64,000 bases of DNA from Cheiracanthium punctorium (GCA_038373885.1 JAWZYV010013176.1:57913-121912); one strand, 5' to 3'. Shown: positions 35,001-46,520, counted from the stretch's first letter. Notes: generated by a model from the letters alone, not told the origin. A program made the numbers and translations.

Positions 35001-35270
35001 ACTTTTAGGTATTTGTATTAGTTACATTTTAAAGCAAGAATTTTAAGGCTATCTCTTTTCCTCCCTCAGATATGGAGGGAAACATGAACAGAACGTTTTG
35101 GGCCGCCACCCCGGTCTGGGTTCGAATTTTCAAAAATCGCTTCTTAAATGACGACTTGGGCACAAAAGCTATAAACTCCTAAAATTTCATGTGTGTATAT
35201 CTGGTAGATTCGGCTGGGCGATGATCATCAGTCAGTCAGTCAGGACATCTTCCTTTATATAGTATATAGA
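32077..35270 (-). mobile_element. Helitron family D, full length
   Basis: On the minus strand it begins TCTATATACTATATAAAGGAAG (35270) and ends with a CGTGCGAAGAACGGG hairpin region, TACTTCAT and CTAG (32080-32077) before T. The body is an array of about 15 units of 130-155 bp with TTAGTTACATTTTAAAGCAAG, TATCTCTTTTTTCC and CGTTTGGGTGCGAATTCT. No coding sequence. The array contains a 1062-bp higher-order duplication. Confidence 0.85.
32930..35060. repeat. 1062-bp near-identical direct duplication inside Helitron D
   Basis: TGCGATATGAAGGAAAACG occurs at 32941 and 34003; GGACCCAACCGCTG at 33125 and 34187. Both give a period of 1062. The only differences I saw are one or two bases in homopolymers and a few near the edges. 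Each unit holds about seven of the 150-bp repeats. Confidence 0.9.
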
Positions 35271-35629
35271 TTTTGGGACTGTTTTTTGTTTGGACGCCTG
35301 ATAAAGCTGGCGTTGGAAATGTATGTTGTTAGAATAATAAAGGTTTTTATTTATGTCCCATAAATTGCTTTGCCTTTTTTTTTTTTTTTTAAGGAACCTA
35401 AAAACTTGAACTACGCCAAAGAAATTTTATTTTCTTTTTCTCAGCTTGAAAAAAATTTTAGCCATTTCTGGACACATTAAATTTAGATTTGAGCCGCTTT
35501 TTCTCCGGCAGAGTTGGCAACAGTGATAGGGTCAAGTAGTAGCGCCAAATCGGCGAAGGAGCGAAACTTTGCTTGTACGCAAAAATTTGGCTCGTGTTTA
35601 GATTTTAAAAAGTTAGTTTCAGAATTCAA
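35271..35629. other. Unassigned sequence
   Basis: The end part (35570-35629) matches 50905-50960, so it belongs to the TTGGCGA-type repeat. Nothing else was recognised. Confidence 0.45.
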
Positions 35630-36911
35630 ACGATTTCTTTTACCCTTGGCAGGGTACTTACGTATTATCCAATCGGTCATTCCCGCTAAAATTATTTTTT
35701 CGGAAAATGCGCCAGCAAACTGTTGCCAATCGTATTCGGAACCACCAATAATTTCATGTGTCCGGCATTTATCTTGGCGAAAAATTGCTCGTCTTGGCGG
35801 ACCGCCGGGATAAAACGTTAAGTATCCTCCCTATAATTAAGGTATGATTTCGGATAAACAAATTTTAGCAATTAGATTTTTAAAAACCGTTTTAGAAGTT
35901 CCGTAGTGTCTTTTAGAACGTTGCAGCTACCTCCTGGACAGGGACATAGCCAGAGGGGAGGCTGAGGGGGCTGTATCCCCCCGAAATGGGACCCTTTACT
36001 TAGTTTACAATTGAACCTTAGCTTACAATTTGATACACCTCCCCCCCCCCCCCGAAATAAAATCCTGGCTACGCTACTGCTCCTGGACGCACGATGGGGA
36101 AATGCCCCAAAACTGTTTTTTAAATTGTTTCAAGTGGAATCCGGTTGATTCCTACTTAAATGCAGCCACTCTCGCCAAGGTGGTGATAACATTACATAAG
36201 CAGTTACCATCACGAATTTTTGTATTTATGTGGCAACCGTAACTTAGATTAACACGGCGGTTTGGAACAACATGTAAGTACATTACTTTAGATGTATTTT
36301 TATGATTACATTTTTTGTTTGTTGGGGGGGGGTTGCCAATGAATGTAGTTTTAATAATTAAGTGTCTTCAAATTCTTTAACTGGTGCGTTTTTTTGCAAA
36401 TTTGTTCCCTTTCATTTTCATCTAGTTCTTTTGGGTACATTGAAACTTGTGCATAACTCCTCAAACCCAATACTGCAAAACTCGCCAAAGTGCGGCGATT
36501 TTTTAGGTTGGCGAAAGTGATAGGTGATTCTGCTCAATTGATTCAAAATCTGACATCATCAAATTGATGCTTTCAGAAGAAAACTGCCAAATGAATACAG
36601 CTATTTATATCACTTCGGAAAAACGCATCACCTGAAATCTTAAACTCCTGTTATCCACGCGATCGTATTAGCAATTTTAAAATTTATGAACTTTCAGAAA
36701 TACATTTCGACTTAATTCTTTTCCATGCTTTTTAATGTGACGTAAAAATGACGTAATACCTTATGAAATGCCGTACTTATGCGTGGAGACAGGCTTTTAT
36801 ACTGGTTGCTGATTGGTCGAGGGGAGTGTTATGGTCAAAGCGCATGGTCAAACTGTATTAGAAACGACTTCAAGAATCTGTCGTGAGCTGCCATAGCATT
36901 TTAATATTATA
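35630..36911 (-). mobile_element. TTGGCGA-type repeat F, copy 1 (probably an old Helitron-like element)
   Basis: It aligns along its length with 52462-53592 in the same orientation; part of it also matches 50140-50300 and 50590-50960. It differs from copy 2 by a MITE at 35939. It ends on the right at an AT-rich junction against a Helitron 3' end, and copy 2 shows a TCTATATATAATATT start there, so the orientation is minus. No coding sequence. Confidence 0.55.
35939..36079 (-). mobile_element. hAT-type MITE with proven empty site
   Basis: The 141-bp insert is flanked by exact CTCCTGGA copies (35931-35938 and 36080-36087). The homologous locus at about 52764 has a single CTCCTGGA in GCTCGCTCCTGGACGC. 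The family is that of 12309-12463, inverted. Confidence 0.95.
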
Positions 36912-37445
36912 CTAGCTGAAACCCGTCGGATTCGACGGTCACTTTATTGACTGTAATATTCAAAAATAAATGGGAACGATCAAGAATGTCACCAAGGTCT
37001 TGAACAAAACTAACAGGAAAAATCAAAGAGCGACGCGGACGGAACATGACTTGTGACAGAAAGTAAACAAAAGGTTTCACGCCAGTTCTTAGCAACTGTG
37101 CAATGACGATGAAACGATTGAAATCTTTAAAATTTGTTTTAAACTATCTTTATTGAGTAAAAACAGAAGAGTGCATATTAAATGACGAATGAGCTCGATT
37201 ACAGTCACAAATTCTAATTGAGTATTTCACTGAAGACCATATTTTGGGTAAATCCATCGACCACAGAACGTCCGAGTTATCGTGAGTGATCTTGACTGCC
37301 GCGGCATTCTTTGATCTAACCATTGAAAGAGCGACATACAACTTTGCATGTGAAAATACGGGTTCAGGAAAGTAAACGCCTACAGTATGTAGAGAAAATA
37401 GTAAAAAATGTCGGAATTCTGCCAGAGACAAAAAATCTAATACCC
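36912..37445 (-). mobile_element. Helitron family E, 3' part of a coding element
   Basis: On the minus strand it ends with the hairpin CCGTCG-AATC-CGACGG (36938-36923), GGTTTCAG and CTAG (36915-36912) before T. Upstream lies helicase sequence (see 37150-37431), so this is the tail of a formerly autonomous Helitron, cut off at the left border of the next element's flank. Confidence 0.75.
37150..37431 (-). pseudogene. Helitron helicase C-terminal remnant
   Basis: The frame includes PEPVFSHAKLYVALSMVRS. This matches helicase motif VI of the PIF1-like helicase domain in Helitron Rep-Hel proteins (family pattern FxHGQLYVAxSRV). The Gly-Gln of the pattern is Ala-Lys and the arginine of SRV is Met, so the helicase would be inactive. 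After KNAAAVKI the frame runs on without recognisable domains, and a second frame (37095-36907) covers the tail to the hairpin. The upstream helicase motifs and the Rep HUH domain are missing. Location inside a Helitron 3' end supports the call. Confidence 0.7.
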
Positions 37446-38122
37446 CAAATGGCGATCGCGCGCTCCGTGTTTTAGTTACCTTTTGGGCTCTATTCTGCCA
37501 CGTACGTTTAAGCGAACGTTCGGATGTGTGACATCATATTGACGTCATTCGTAACCATCTACCGTATGTTGGTATTCTGCAAGGTACGGTAGAGCTTTAG
37601 GTGCGGATTCTAACTTCCGTATATTTACATTCTAGCATACGTTTCAACCCGCCAAGAAAATCGTGGCGTTAGAGAATCCGTACGCTGAAAATGCTTCAAA
37701 TCAAAAGGGCGGCAGCTGCTTTGCAGATGTTATTTTATCAGCGTGATAGAAGAGCGCGAAGAGGCATGAAGGGATAAGATATTATATTAATAGGATGAAA
37801 AAATATTTTAACATAGGAAGAGGGAAATTTTACAAGATAACAACTCATTAATTTTTACTTCAAAGGTATTGAAAATTGCTATTCGGTGTTAAAATGAGCT
37901 AAATTTTTAGAAATACGAAGTGAAATATAGCTGCTGCTATTGTAAAAATTAAGTAGGCGCGTCTTTAAATATGATGGCTCCTTACGCATACTTTAAATTA
38001 AAGTGTACGTCAGGCCAGTAGCCAGCGAGGAATAAAATTACGGGCAGTTCCCTCCCAGAAAAGAATCCTCAGCATACTTTTAAAACTCAAGCCGCCCGTT
38101 TGAAAGCCCAGAGGATTTTTCT

Positions 38123-38287
38123 CAGTGCCGTATTCGAGGGGGGGGGGCGAGGGGCCATGGGCACCCTCAGAAAATATAAAATAATTATAAAAATCAGCTA
38201 TTTTAAAACATTTATATTAACTATTCTAAAAAAAAAATTAAAATCCCTCCCCCCCTCTCCCGAAGTATAAACCTATATGCGCCGCTG
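38123..38287. mobile_element. hAT-like MITE remnant
   Basis: CAGTGCCGTATTCGAGG at the left and TATGCGCCGCTG at the right are inverted ends around G and C runs. The flanks ATTTTTCT and ATTTTGGT agree at 6 of 8 positions, as an aged duplication would. Confidence 0.55.
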
Positions 38288-38424
38288 ATTTTGGTGACCG
38301 GTTTGCCAACATACCAATCTTCTAGATTGCTTTTACAGTACATCATATTTGTATTATTTCTAGTGTTAAAAAATACTACAAATTAAATATTGAGTGCTTA
38401 ATACATTTTGTCATGTGAAATATA

Positions 38425-39390
38425 AAATTTGCTGAAGAGTGTTTATTATTTTGGTTTGTCTGTCTGTCCGTCAGTGCTCTAACTGATGTAAATACACACT
38501 TTTGTGTTTGTAATACATGTGTAAATACTGATGTAATAACTGATGTAAATACACACAAAAGTGTTTACACTTTTTTAGAGCGTTTTGAGGCCGGATATAG
38601 TTTATATGCTTAAAATATGACTATTTTTTAGATGTTCAATCCGATAGCCCTTTTTCTTGACCATAAATCTACATCGTGATTCCATGATAGATGGGCATTT
38701 ATAAAAATTTCCATTGCTTTTTATTTCACTTTCACAATTTTCTAGAATCATAGTACATTTGGGCGCTCCTGTAAAGGAACTACAAATAATAGAGGCGCTA
38801 TGAAGAGCTCTGCTTTGTAATTCTTAATAAAATATAACAATTTTGTTCCATTTGACCATTTGATTGATCGGTTTTGCAATTAAGTCAAAGCTACACTAGA
38901 GCTATCTGTAAAGGGGGTTGGTTTGTCTTGGGTGAAAAGCTTTTTAGGAGGTTCAAATGCGTATTCACGTTACATCTGGAGAAACCGCCCAAGACTCAAG
39001 ACAGTTAGTTCGACAGCCACGCGGTAGGTCAGAAGCATGGACTTATACACTTCAGTCATCTACTATGTTTAGTGTCTTATCCATTCGGCCATTGTCGGAT
39101 TTTCTTTTGTTTGAAATAGCCGAATGTCCCTAAAATAAGCTTTAAAGAATGACTGCCCATAGAGCAAAATGTATTCATTTATTTTGAGTGCTCCTGTAAA
39201 AGCTTTATGAATTCTACATACAAGATTTTCAATACCGTACATGGCGCAGTGCATAGGGATAACATATAGAACTTCGTAGTGGTCGATGAATATTTACGGC
39301 TGTTAGCATACGGACAGGCGGATAGAACAGATTGACAGAACTGAAATTATAATCACTTTTCAGTTTTGTTGGAAAGCGTTAAAACATATT
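38425..39390. mobile_element. Family X element with degenerate inverted ends
   Basis: The left end (TTTGGTTTGTCTGTCTGTCC) and the inverted right end (CTTTCCAACAAAACTGAAAA ... CTGTCCG) are diverged inverted repeats of about 80 bp. Inside are a local palindrome (38485-38575, GTAAATACACACTTTTGTG type) and one good and one partial copy of the shared ACAGGAGCACTCAAAA module on the minus strand (39156-39200 and about 38759). No coding sequence; superfamily unknown. Confidence 0.55.
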
Positions 39391-40356
39391 AGAATCACTA
39401 ACAATAGTTAAGATATTACGGAAATTTTATAATGAAAATTAAGTCAACCACAAAAACTTGCGCGTGTTCAGAACTTTTTGCCTGCATTGTAATTTTATTA
39501 ACATACGCAATTAAATTAGTAAAAACAATAAAGTAAATGAAATAGCCAGAGATGTGCTTTCGTAACACTTTAAGGATCTCCGAGGCGGGAAGGGAGGAGA
39601 AAAAAACAATTGAAAATACATAGCCATCCTGGGATACTGCCTCCATCTAGTCGAATCGCCTGGCTGCGGGCCTGTCATTCGTAAACGATTGGTATATATA
39701 ACTTTCCTCTTCGAAAATGCAAGTGCCTTTTTTTCCGGAGCTGAGCTGTACAATAGGTGTATTTTATGTTATTTAAAATTACTTATTTGTATCATGCAGT
39801 TTAACAGAACGTTATTATCACCTTCGAAAATGTTCTATATTTATAACATAAATAAACCGTTTATAGATGTTTTTTTCTTTTCTTTTTTTTTTCTTTTGTT
39901 CTTGTTGTTAATCTCACATTCATCAAACTTCGCTAACTGAAAATTCGTTTCTAAAGGAAGTTTTAACAGTTTTCAAAGCAGGTAACTAAAGTTCGAACTT
40001 CAGTGTTATCCAAATACATTTTCACTCAAGAAGAATGCTAATGATCTATATTTACAAATAAAATAATATAAAAAAATAAATAAAGAGAAAATTAAAAGTA
40101 CATAAGATTTTGAGCTGTCAGAAAATATCTTTCATAAAATGACAGACGAATTTCATGATTAACTATTAAACTAAACTTTTATCCTTAAATTAAAAATATA
40201 TTGATTTGCCTTGGGGGGAAAATATGACATAAGTTGGTATTTACAAAAGTGTAACTTTTTATAAATGAAAGATGAATTTTTTCCTTAAACGAGACTTATT
40301 TCCTCTTTGCATTTTAATCAATTTAATTATTAATTGACAGTAATGAAATCACTTAC
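39391..40356. other. Interior of the Harbinger-like element, nothing assigned
   Basis: AT-rich sequence without recognised genes or repeats. Confidence 0.4.
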
Positions 40357-40651
40357 CTAGAGTTTACTTTTAACTGCAAGGTTCTTTAATCTATAATATA
40401 TTTAACTAAGTAGCCACACACCAGCAGGATTCCAAACATGAAGCAGAATTAAAATAATATCTGCTCCAACGATCAGAATCCAGCTAGTAAATACTACACC
40501 ATACACATGCAGTTGCGAATTTCTAAGTAGGCTAACAAGGCTATAACCTACAAAGACAATAAAGTAGACGATGCTTTCGTTCTGCCTATAGGTAGCCCTT
40601 TTGTTCAAGCAGCAAATTTATGAATTCGTCTCTGACACCGTATGTTCCTAC
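40357..40651 (-). pseudogene. Possible broken exon of a membrane protein
   Basis: On the minus strand a fair acceptor (CTTTCATAG, ending at 40652) and a perfect donor (CTAG|GTAAGT, at 40356-40351) enclose 295 bp. The first third reads VGTYGVRDEFINLLLEQKG in one frame and then stops. Another frame continues with about 60 residues containing two hydrophobic segments (IVYFIVFVGYSLVSLL and TSWILIVGADIILILL) and stops 45 bp before the donor. The switch suggests a frameshifted exon or retained terminal exon; chance is possible. I do not recognise the family. It lies inside the Harbinger-like element, so it could be captured sequence. Confidence 0.3.
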
Positions 40652-40657
40652 CTATGA

Positions 40658-41790
40658 AAGAATTTTAATAAAAAAAGATTATCTAGCTTAACTAAGCACA
40701 CATTATATAATACTGAAACACAACATGCTACATGACACTTATGTTTTAGTCCTTTAAAAATATGTTTAGAAAATAAAATTTAAGAATTCTACTATATAGC
40801 TTATCTTACAAATAATGAAGAGATGAGAAACATACATACCATGGTACTTGAGCAGTTTTAAGAAATAGATATGTATATGTACGTACGAGTGATATACTGT
40901 ATATTTAAAAAACATAAGGTGAATAAACAATTTTAATCTTTTGAAGTTCACAAAAAATAATCAAACTACAGGCAAACTTGCAATGATAATAAGCAATCTA
41001 TAGTTATATTCAATACAAATTACATATTTAGAATTCTCAAATGAGGTCCATTCTATGAAAAAGAACACCTTGACACAGAGTTTAACAGTAACTATGCATT
41101 TAAATAATCTAGCACCCATTACAAAATTAAATATCATTATTATAAAGAAAATACATTAAATAAAGTTTTTATTGTTGAAAAAAATCGCTTCAATGTATAA
41201 ATATTGTCTTCGCTGATCAGATCGCTATTTATAAAACATGATTAATCCATTATATAACAAGTAATCATGTAAAATGATATATAAAACATTCCAAAATACA
41301 TAATAAATTCATAAATAATTTATGAAACAAAAGTAATACACATTTTGTTGTTATTTGTGTTCAACTATATTCATTATCAAGTTAAAAAACACAAAAATAT
41401 AATACAACACTAGTATAGGACTAATAAATGCCTGCATTACGGGTACATAATGTTTATTTACGTTCTCAGATCGTTAGGCTTAGACGATTTCAACTATTAT
41501 CAAAGAATTAATTATATTTATAGTCATTCAATTTACTTTAAATTTATACAAGAGTTAAAACTTACTGCACTGTAGTTGAAAATGAGGTGAAATGCCTTAT
41601 TTTTGTCGAATATTAAAGTTATCAAACAATTAAAAAACCTTTTGGGAAATCAACAGGGAAATAAGTTTGCTTGGACTACGCAGAACCCGGCTGTAACCTA
41701 TCACTTCGACAGTTTACAAGTTTTCACTGCTTTCCGAAAATCGTCTGCCGAATTTTCATTGGCTATAATCAATAGGAAGTGACGTAAAAA
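40658..41790. other. AT-rich interior, nothing assigned
   Basis: No domain, repeat terminus or RNA was recognised. Confidence 0.4.
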
Positions 41791-42071
41791 TCATCACTCT
41801 TGTTTGTGTGACATCGACGTTTTGGGACGAACTGTTTGGAATTTGCTCCGCCTTCCGCACGCTGTGGTCTGTTTCGAACGTTCGTTTGGAGGGCTTCCAG
41901 AATACCAGTTTTTCGAACGTTCGTTAACTAGGATGCGGCACGGATAAGTTTTGGATGACGTCACAAATCCGAACGTTCGCTTTAACGTACGTGGCAGAAT
42001 AGAGCCCTTTCTCACACTACTCTGGATGGTAACGATCCAATATCAAACAGATAACAGAAAAATTCAAGAAA

Positions 42072-43876
42072 TCTATTATATAAATGTGAAAGTTTGTCTG
42101 TTTGTTCGTCCGGGATCCTCCCATACTGTCAGACCAATCGGCTTGAAATTTTGCACATACACGTAAAACGACATAGAATAGGCAGTAGGCTACTTTAAAA
42201 TTCTGGAAATCCACCAGTTTCCTAATTTTTAACGATTTTTCGCAATTTTCAGGGTAGAAAGCTACTCAAATGTCCGATTTCAGCACATTCGTGAGCATGC
42301 GCCGAGACGGTTGGTCGCAGACCTACCGATTTTTGCATACGGCTTCACTAGGACACATCCTAACACGCCTTGGAGCGATTTTTTCGAAATTCGAATTAGA
42401 AAATGTTTTATTTTATGTTTTGTCCGATTTTTAGCGATTTTTCTCGCTTAATACGTAATAACGCCGGTAATTACACTCGCAAGAAAAGGATATTTACATC
42501 ATCGGATAGGGGGGAAAATTTTCTTTTAAAAACATGTTGTTCGGACTGTGTAATATAATTTGCAGATTTTTGGGAATTTTTGAAATAAAATTAAATTTGA
42601 CGCTGACTTTCGTAAAATACTTTTAAAACTACTGCATTTTGAATTCTATCCGTCATAACTTTTTTATATTTTGTTAAATGACGGAGCATACATTTCGCCC
42701 TCTTTTAAAAGGGAAACCAGAGGAAAATATAAATTAGGAGATTTTTTATGAATTTTTAGGTAAAGAAGGGTTTTCATTTCAATAGCAGCTGCTTAAAAAT
42801 TTCGGTATGATATCTTGCGGTTTGAGACAGTAACAATTATTAAAATTGCCAGTTGAAAAAATTAAATAAAATTACTTTACAATAACTGAGTTTTCGCATG
42901 TGAAATGTGCGTCATTTTGATGTCACGAGTTTAAAACCCCTTTCAAAATTCAATCAGAATAACGGACTCACAAGCAAAACATACGCCACGTACGAAATAA
43001 TCCTGTATTTTATTTTACGTTGCCAGGAAAATAATTGAATGCTGTTTTTTCACCAGTGAATTATCCAGCATTATTTTCAATTGAGATTTTAAATGGGACA
43101 CGTTTTCGAATCGCAGGAAATATATTGCGGTGTTAAACAGTACCTGATTATGACCAACAGGGGGCTCCGGGCATTGATGAATTTGCCCCCCCCCCATCTA
43201 TGAAATTTGTTTTATTTTTCATAAAATGTTGTTATAAAAAAAGAACAGCATTTTAAATTGGGGGCCATTTAGAGCCGGGGGTCCTGGACAAAGTCCCGAT
43301 TTGCCCTTGCGATAATAGGGCCCTGTTGCTAAATACGCCAATCTGACAAGAGTTATGCGTAAAAATTTATGGAGAGCTGATTTAGTGGCAACCATAAAGT
43401 GAAATGATTATCGTTTATGCTAATGCGTGACTTGCAAAGACTTCATTTGTGGCAAATATCTAAACCGTTTCTTTAAATTAAGCATTAACGGTTTCAAAAC
43501 GAAAATATATTGTATTGGTATCAGTAAAAGATAGTGTAAGTAATAGTAAGTAGATATGCTAAGGCAATATTAATCAAAGCACAATGTACCGCTCATTGAT
43601 AAATATTTCGTGAAACTAAATCTTCTATTCATTTTTCAACAGCCGTATTACATCACAGATAACTAAACATTAAGTAATTCTACGTCGCGTTAATATATCC
43701 CGCGGTAGTTTCAACAGAAAAGACTGTAACAGAACTTTCTTCTTTCTTGCATATTCTGTTTTGTCACAAGTAGTTATGATCACATTTTAGGAAAATGTTC
43801 TCTTCTTTCAACTGTACCCGTTGTTTGCCTTCAACTGTACCCGTTGTTTGCCTTGCGAAGAGCGGGTACAGAACTA
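42072..43876 (+). mobile_element. Helitron family B, with 5' end (copy B3)
   Basis: It starts TCTATTATATAAATGTG after an A and ends TTGCGAAGAGCGGGTACAGAACTA. That is the family 3' end, but CTAG is altered. The second half aligns with 1475-2518 and 15785-16744. A 176-bp G/C-run insertion (about 43153-43328) separates parts continuous in the other copies. CAACTGTACCCGTTGTTTGCC is doubled near 43818-43855. No coding sequence. Confidence 0.75.
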
Positions 43877-44235
43877 TCTTATAAATAAAAATGAAATTCT
43901 GTTTGTTTGTTTGTGGATTTGAGTTGTATACAAATCCACAAAAATGGACATATCAGCCTGGAATTTTGCACAGATATGTAAAATAATATAGAATAAATCA
44001 TAGTCCACTTTAAAACTTTGAAAGTGCACCCGTTCCCGGAATTTAAGAGATTTTTTATGTTCTCCACGCAAAAAGCTTTCCGTAATTGTAACCCCTGTAG
44101 TGAAAAAAGTGTGAAATAAGGATCGTGGTTGATATGTGTGGCGATTTTGCCGAATAAGATGTTTTAAATTCTCAAAGCAAAAATAAAAGAATAATAATGA
44201 TTTTTTTTTGTTAGTTTATATTTGTAAGATTATTA

Positions 44236-45935
44236 ATTACTTCCTTGTACGTAGTATAAGGAAGTAATGTGATCCCGAAAAATTTTGGGGGCCAAATTTC
44301 GACATAAAAACCGATTTTGACTACCTCTAAATTTAATTAAAAAATTTTTTTCGATGCATCTCATCGTAGGCTAGCATGCACGATCATATTAACGCGTCTG
44401 CAACTCATTTTGACCAGTGGCGAGTCTACTGTGGCCAGTTTTTCCATGCCGTCTGTACGTACGTACGTATGTACGTACGTACGTATGTACGTACGTACGT
44501 ACGTACGTACGTATGTATGTAACTCGCATATCTCAAAAACTATTGGTCGTAGAATGTTGAGATTTGATATTTAGGATTGTTCTATGATCTAGTTGTGCAC
44601 CTCCCCTTTTGGTGGCAATCGAATGGATAGTTTATGTACAGGACCCCCCAAAAGATTCGAAATACATTACGCTCTATGGGCCGAAATTCATTAAACTCGT
44701 CTAACTCAAAAGCTATTAGGCGTAGAATGTCGAAACTTCATATTTTGGATAGTTGTAACATCTAGTTGTGCACCTCCCCTTTGGGTTCCATTCGACTGGA
44801 TAGTTTATCTACAGGACTGCCCAAAACATTCGAAATACATTACACTCAATGGGCCGAAATTCATTAAACTCGCATATCTCAAAAACTGTTAGGCGTTGAA
44901 TGTTGAAACTTTATATTTAGGATTCTTGTAACATCTAGTTGTGCACCTCCCCTTTTGGTTCCATTCGACTGAATAGTTTATCTACAGGACCGCCCAAAAG
45001 ATTCGAAATACATTACGCTCTATGGGCCGAAATTCATCAAAGCGTTTTTTAGAGGTATTGGGCTATTTCAAACGACTCAGAAGTGATATATGCTGTAAAG
45101 AGTTAGAAAATGAATTTCTCCATTAAAAAAAGTGTCTTTATCATTTATAGTTCTGCTACAGGAACACTCAAAAGATTTCCAATACATTACGGTCAATAGC
45201 AATTTTAGGGGCATTCATCCATTTCAAGCACAATACCGTCCTACCACATAAGTTAGGTAATGGTCCGACCACGGTCACGTGCCTCCCTCAAGAACTGTGC
45301 CAAAAGTCGCCAAGCTTGGCGACTTTTGGTGTACGTGTGTGCATATTTAACTCTCAAATCTCAAAAACTATTATGAAATTTCATATATAAGAATGTTGTA
45401 ACATCTAGTTGTGCATCTCGATTTTTGGTTCCAATCTACTGGAGAGTTTATTTACAGGACCACCGAAAAGAATTTCAGTACCTTAATGTCTATGGACATC
45501 TTCATTATAATACAACTGTAGACAGTCATTGTTTGGTACATGCCCAAAATCTCGCCGTCTGTCCTCGACCTTGGCGAGTTTTGGCGAAATATCGCCAAAT
45601 TTGGTGAGCCAAATGACTTTGAATACATTGAGGTGTATAGATGCATTCAATTCATTGAAAGTCTGTGGTCAATGACTACTTTGGCTATCCCCAAAATCTC
45701 GCTGACTATCTCAAGTTTGTCGGCTTTTGGTGAAATATCGCCAAATAAAGTGTCAAGGAAATCTTTCAAATTGAACTCAGCTTGGCGATATCGAAATATT
45801 TGGCTAGAAATCGCTAAACCTTACTATTATTGATATTTTATCTCTTTCAAACAAATAATTTTAGAGGAAGTGCGTCGAAAATATTTTTGATCTAATGGAC
45901 GTGCAAGGAAGTCATGTGTTGGACACATCAGATTT
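44236..45935. mobile_element. 1.7-kb insertion in Helitron A2, tandem-repeat rich
   Basis: The ends share ACTTCCTTGTACGT and, inverted, ACTTCCTTGCACGT. The uninterrupted locus is at about 10505 in copy A1. The inside has three consecutive units of about 175 bp (44520-45045: CTCAAAAACTATTGG, CATCTAGTTGTGCACCTCC, ACAGGACCGCCCAAAAGATT, AATACATTACGCTCTATGGG) and two diverged ones. A GTAC tract lies at the left. No coding sequence; superfamily unknown. Exact ends are uncertain by about 20 bp. Confidence 0.65.
44457..44518. repeat. GTAC tetranucleotide microsatellite
   Basis: About 15 GTAC units with occasional GTAT. The tract is self-complementary. Confidence 0.95.
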
Positions 45936-46240
45936 TTTTTTATTATAATATCGTGTGCATGGGAAATCGGAGTAGGAATGAAATATTTTATACGCAAAAC
46001 AATAAGAATTGAAGATTTCCGAGGCTAATATGTAAATTTTTTTAGTTTGGCGAAAAAATAAAATGGCTCAAATGCCGATTTTGAGAAAGTGAGTTCTAGC
46101 GGTTTGCACAGTTTTCGGCTTGGCGCAATTTATTGAAAGCTTAAGGAAATAGATTTTTAAAACAAGTGCAAAGGTTTTATTAGAATACAGCGTTAAATTT
46201 TAATGATCCGTGAAGAAATAATGCAGTTATTAAGGGATTT

Positions 46241-46520
46241 CACGCTTAAACCCAAAGAGCGAAAAAAACGATACATTCCGGAGCGACCCGTCTCCATGGT
46301 AACTTACCGTTTTTTCCGCGAAAGTGCTCTTCAAGTAGTCTTTTTTCTGAGAAAGCCTTTTCTCCCTCCCTGTTTTTCCGAGAAATTCCCTCCTCGCTTA
46401 TTGTTATATTCCGCTCCGCTCTTGTGATCGAAAAACGCTCCTAAAGGAGAAGCTCACTTTTGAAAACTGGCTCGCTTTCGACTCCGACGGATCGAATTTC
46501 GCTCTTTTGGTTTAAGCGTG
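46241..46520. mobile_element. 280-bp MITE with known empty site
   Basis: The inverted ends are CACGCTTAAACCCAAAGAGC and CACGCTTAAACCAAAAGAGC. Copy A1 at about 10817 lacks it. The duplicated target is only 2-4 bp and ambiguous, so the superfamily is open. Confidence 0.85.

Larger units (their letters stand above)
37485..42007. mobile_element. Harbinger-like element of 4.5 kb
   Basis: The ends carry inverted repeats beginning GGGCTCTATTCTGCCACGTA and continuing, with one or two changes, through AAGCGAACGTTCGGAT for about 50 bp. TTT flanks both ends (37482-37484 and 42008-42010), consistent with a 3-bp duplication. Both subterminal regions hold GAACGTTCG words. An ATG at 37691 opens a 28-codon peptide, KRAAAALQM...RRARRG, similar in style to the start of Harbinger transposases, but it ends at 37775. 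No DDE domain was found. Nested inside are a MITE remnant (38123), family X (38425) and a possible exon (40357). Confidence 0.75.

Noticed and set aside
35514..35813. 99-codon plus frame
   Set aside because: Most of it lies in repeat F and the homologous copy at 52.5 kb does not keep the frame.
39030..39110. tRNA-like A-box (minus strand, TGGCCGAATGGATAAGACAC)
   Set aside because: No B-box at a proper distance and no cloverleaf; kept only as a possible decayed SINE head within family X.
44457..44518. GTAC array as a CRISPR or regulatory array
   Set aside because: It is a plain tetranucleotide microsatellite with no spacers.
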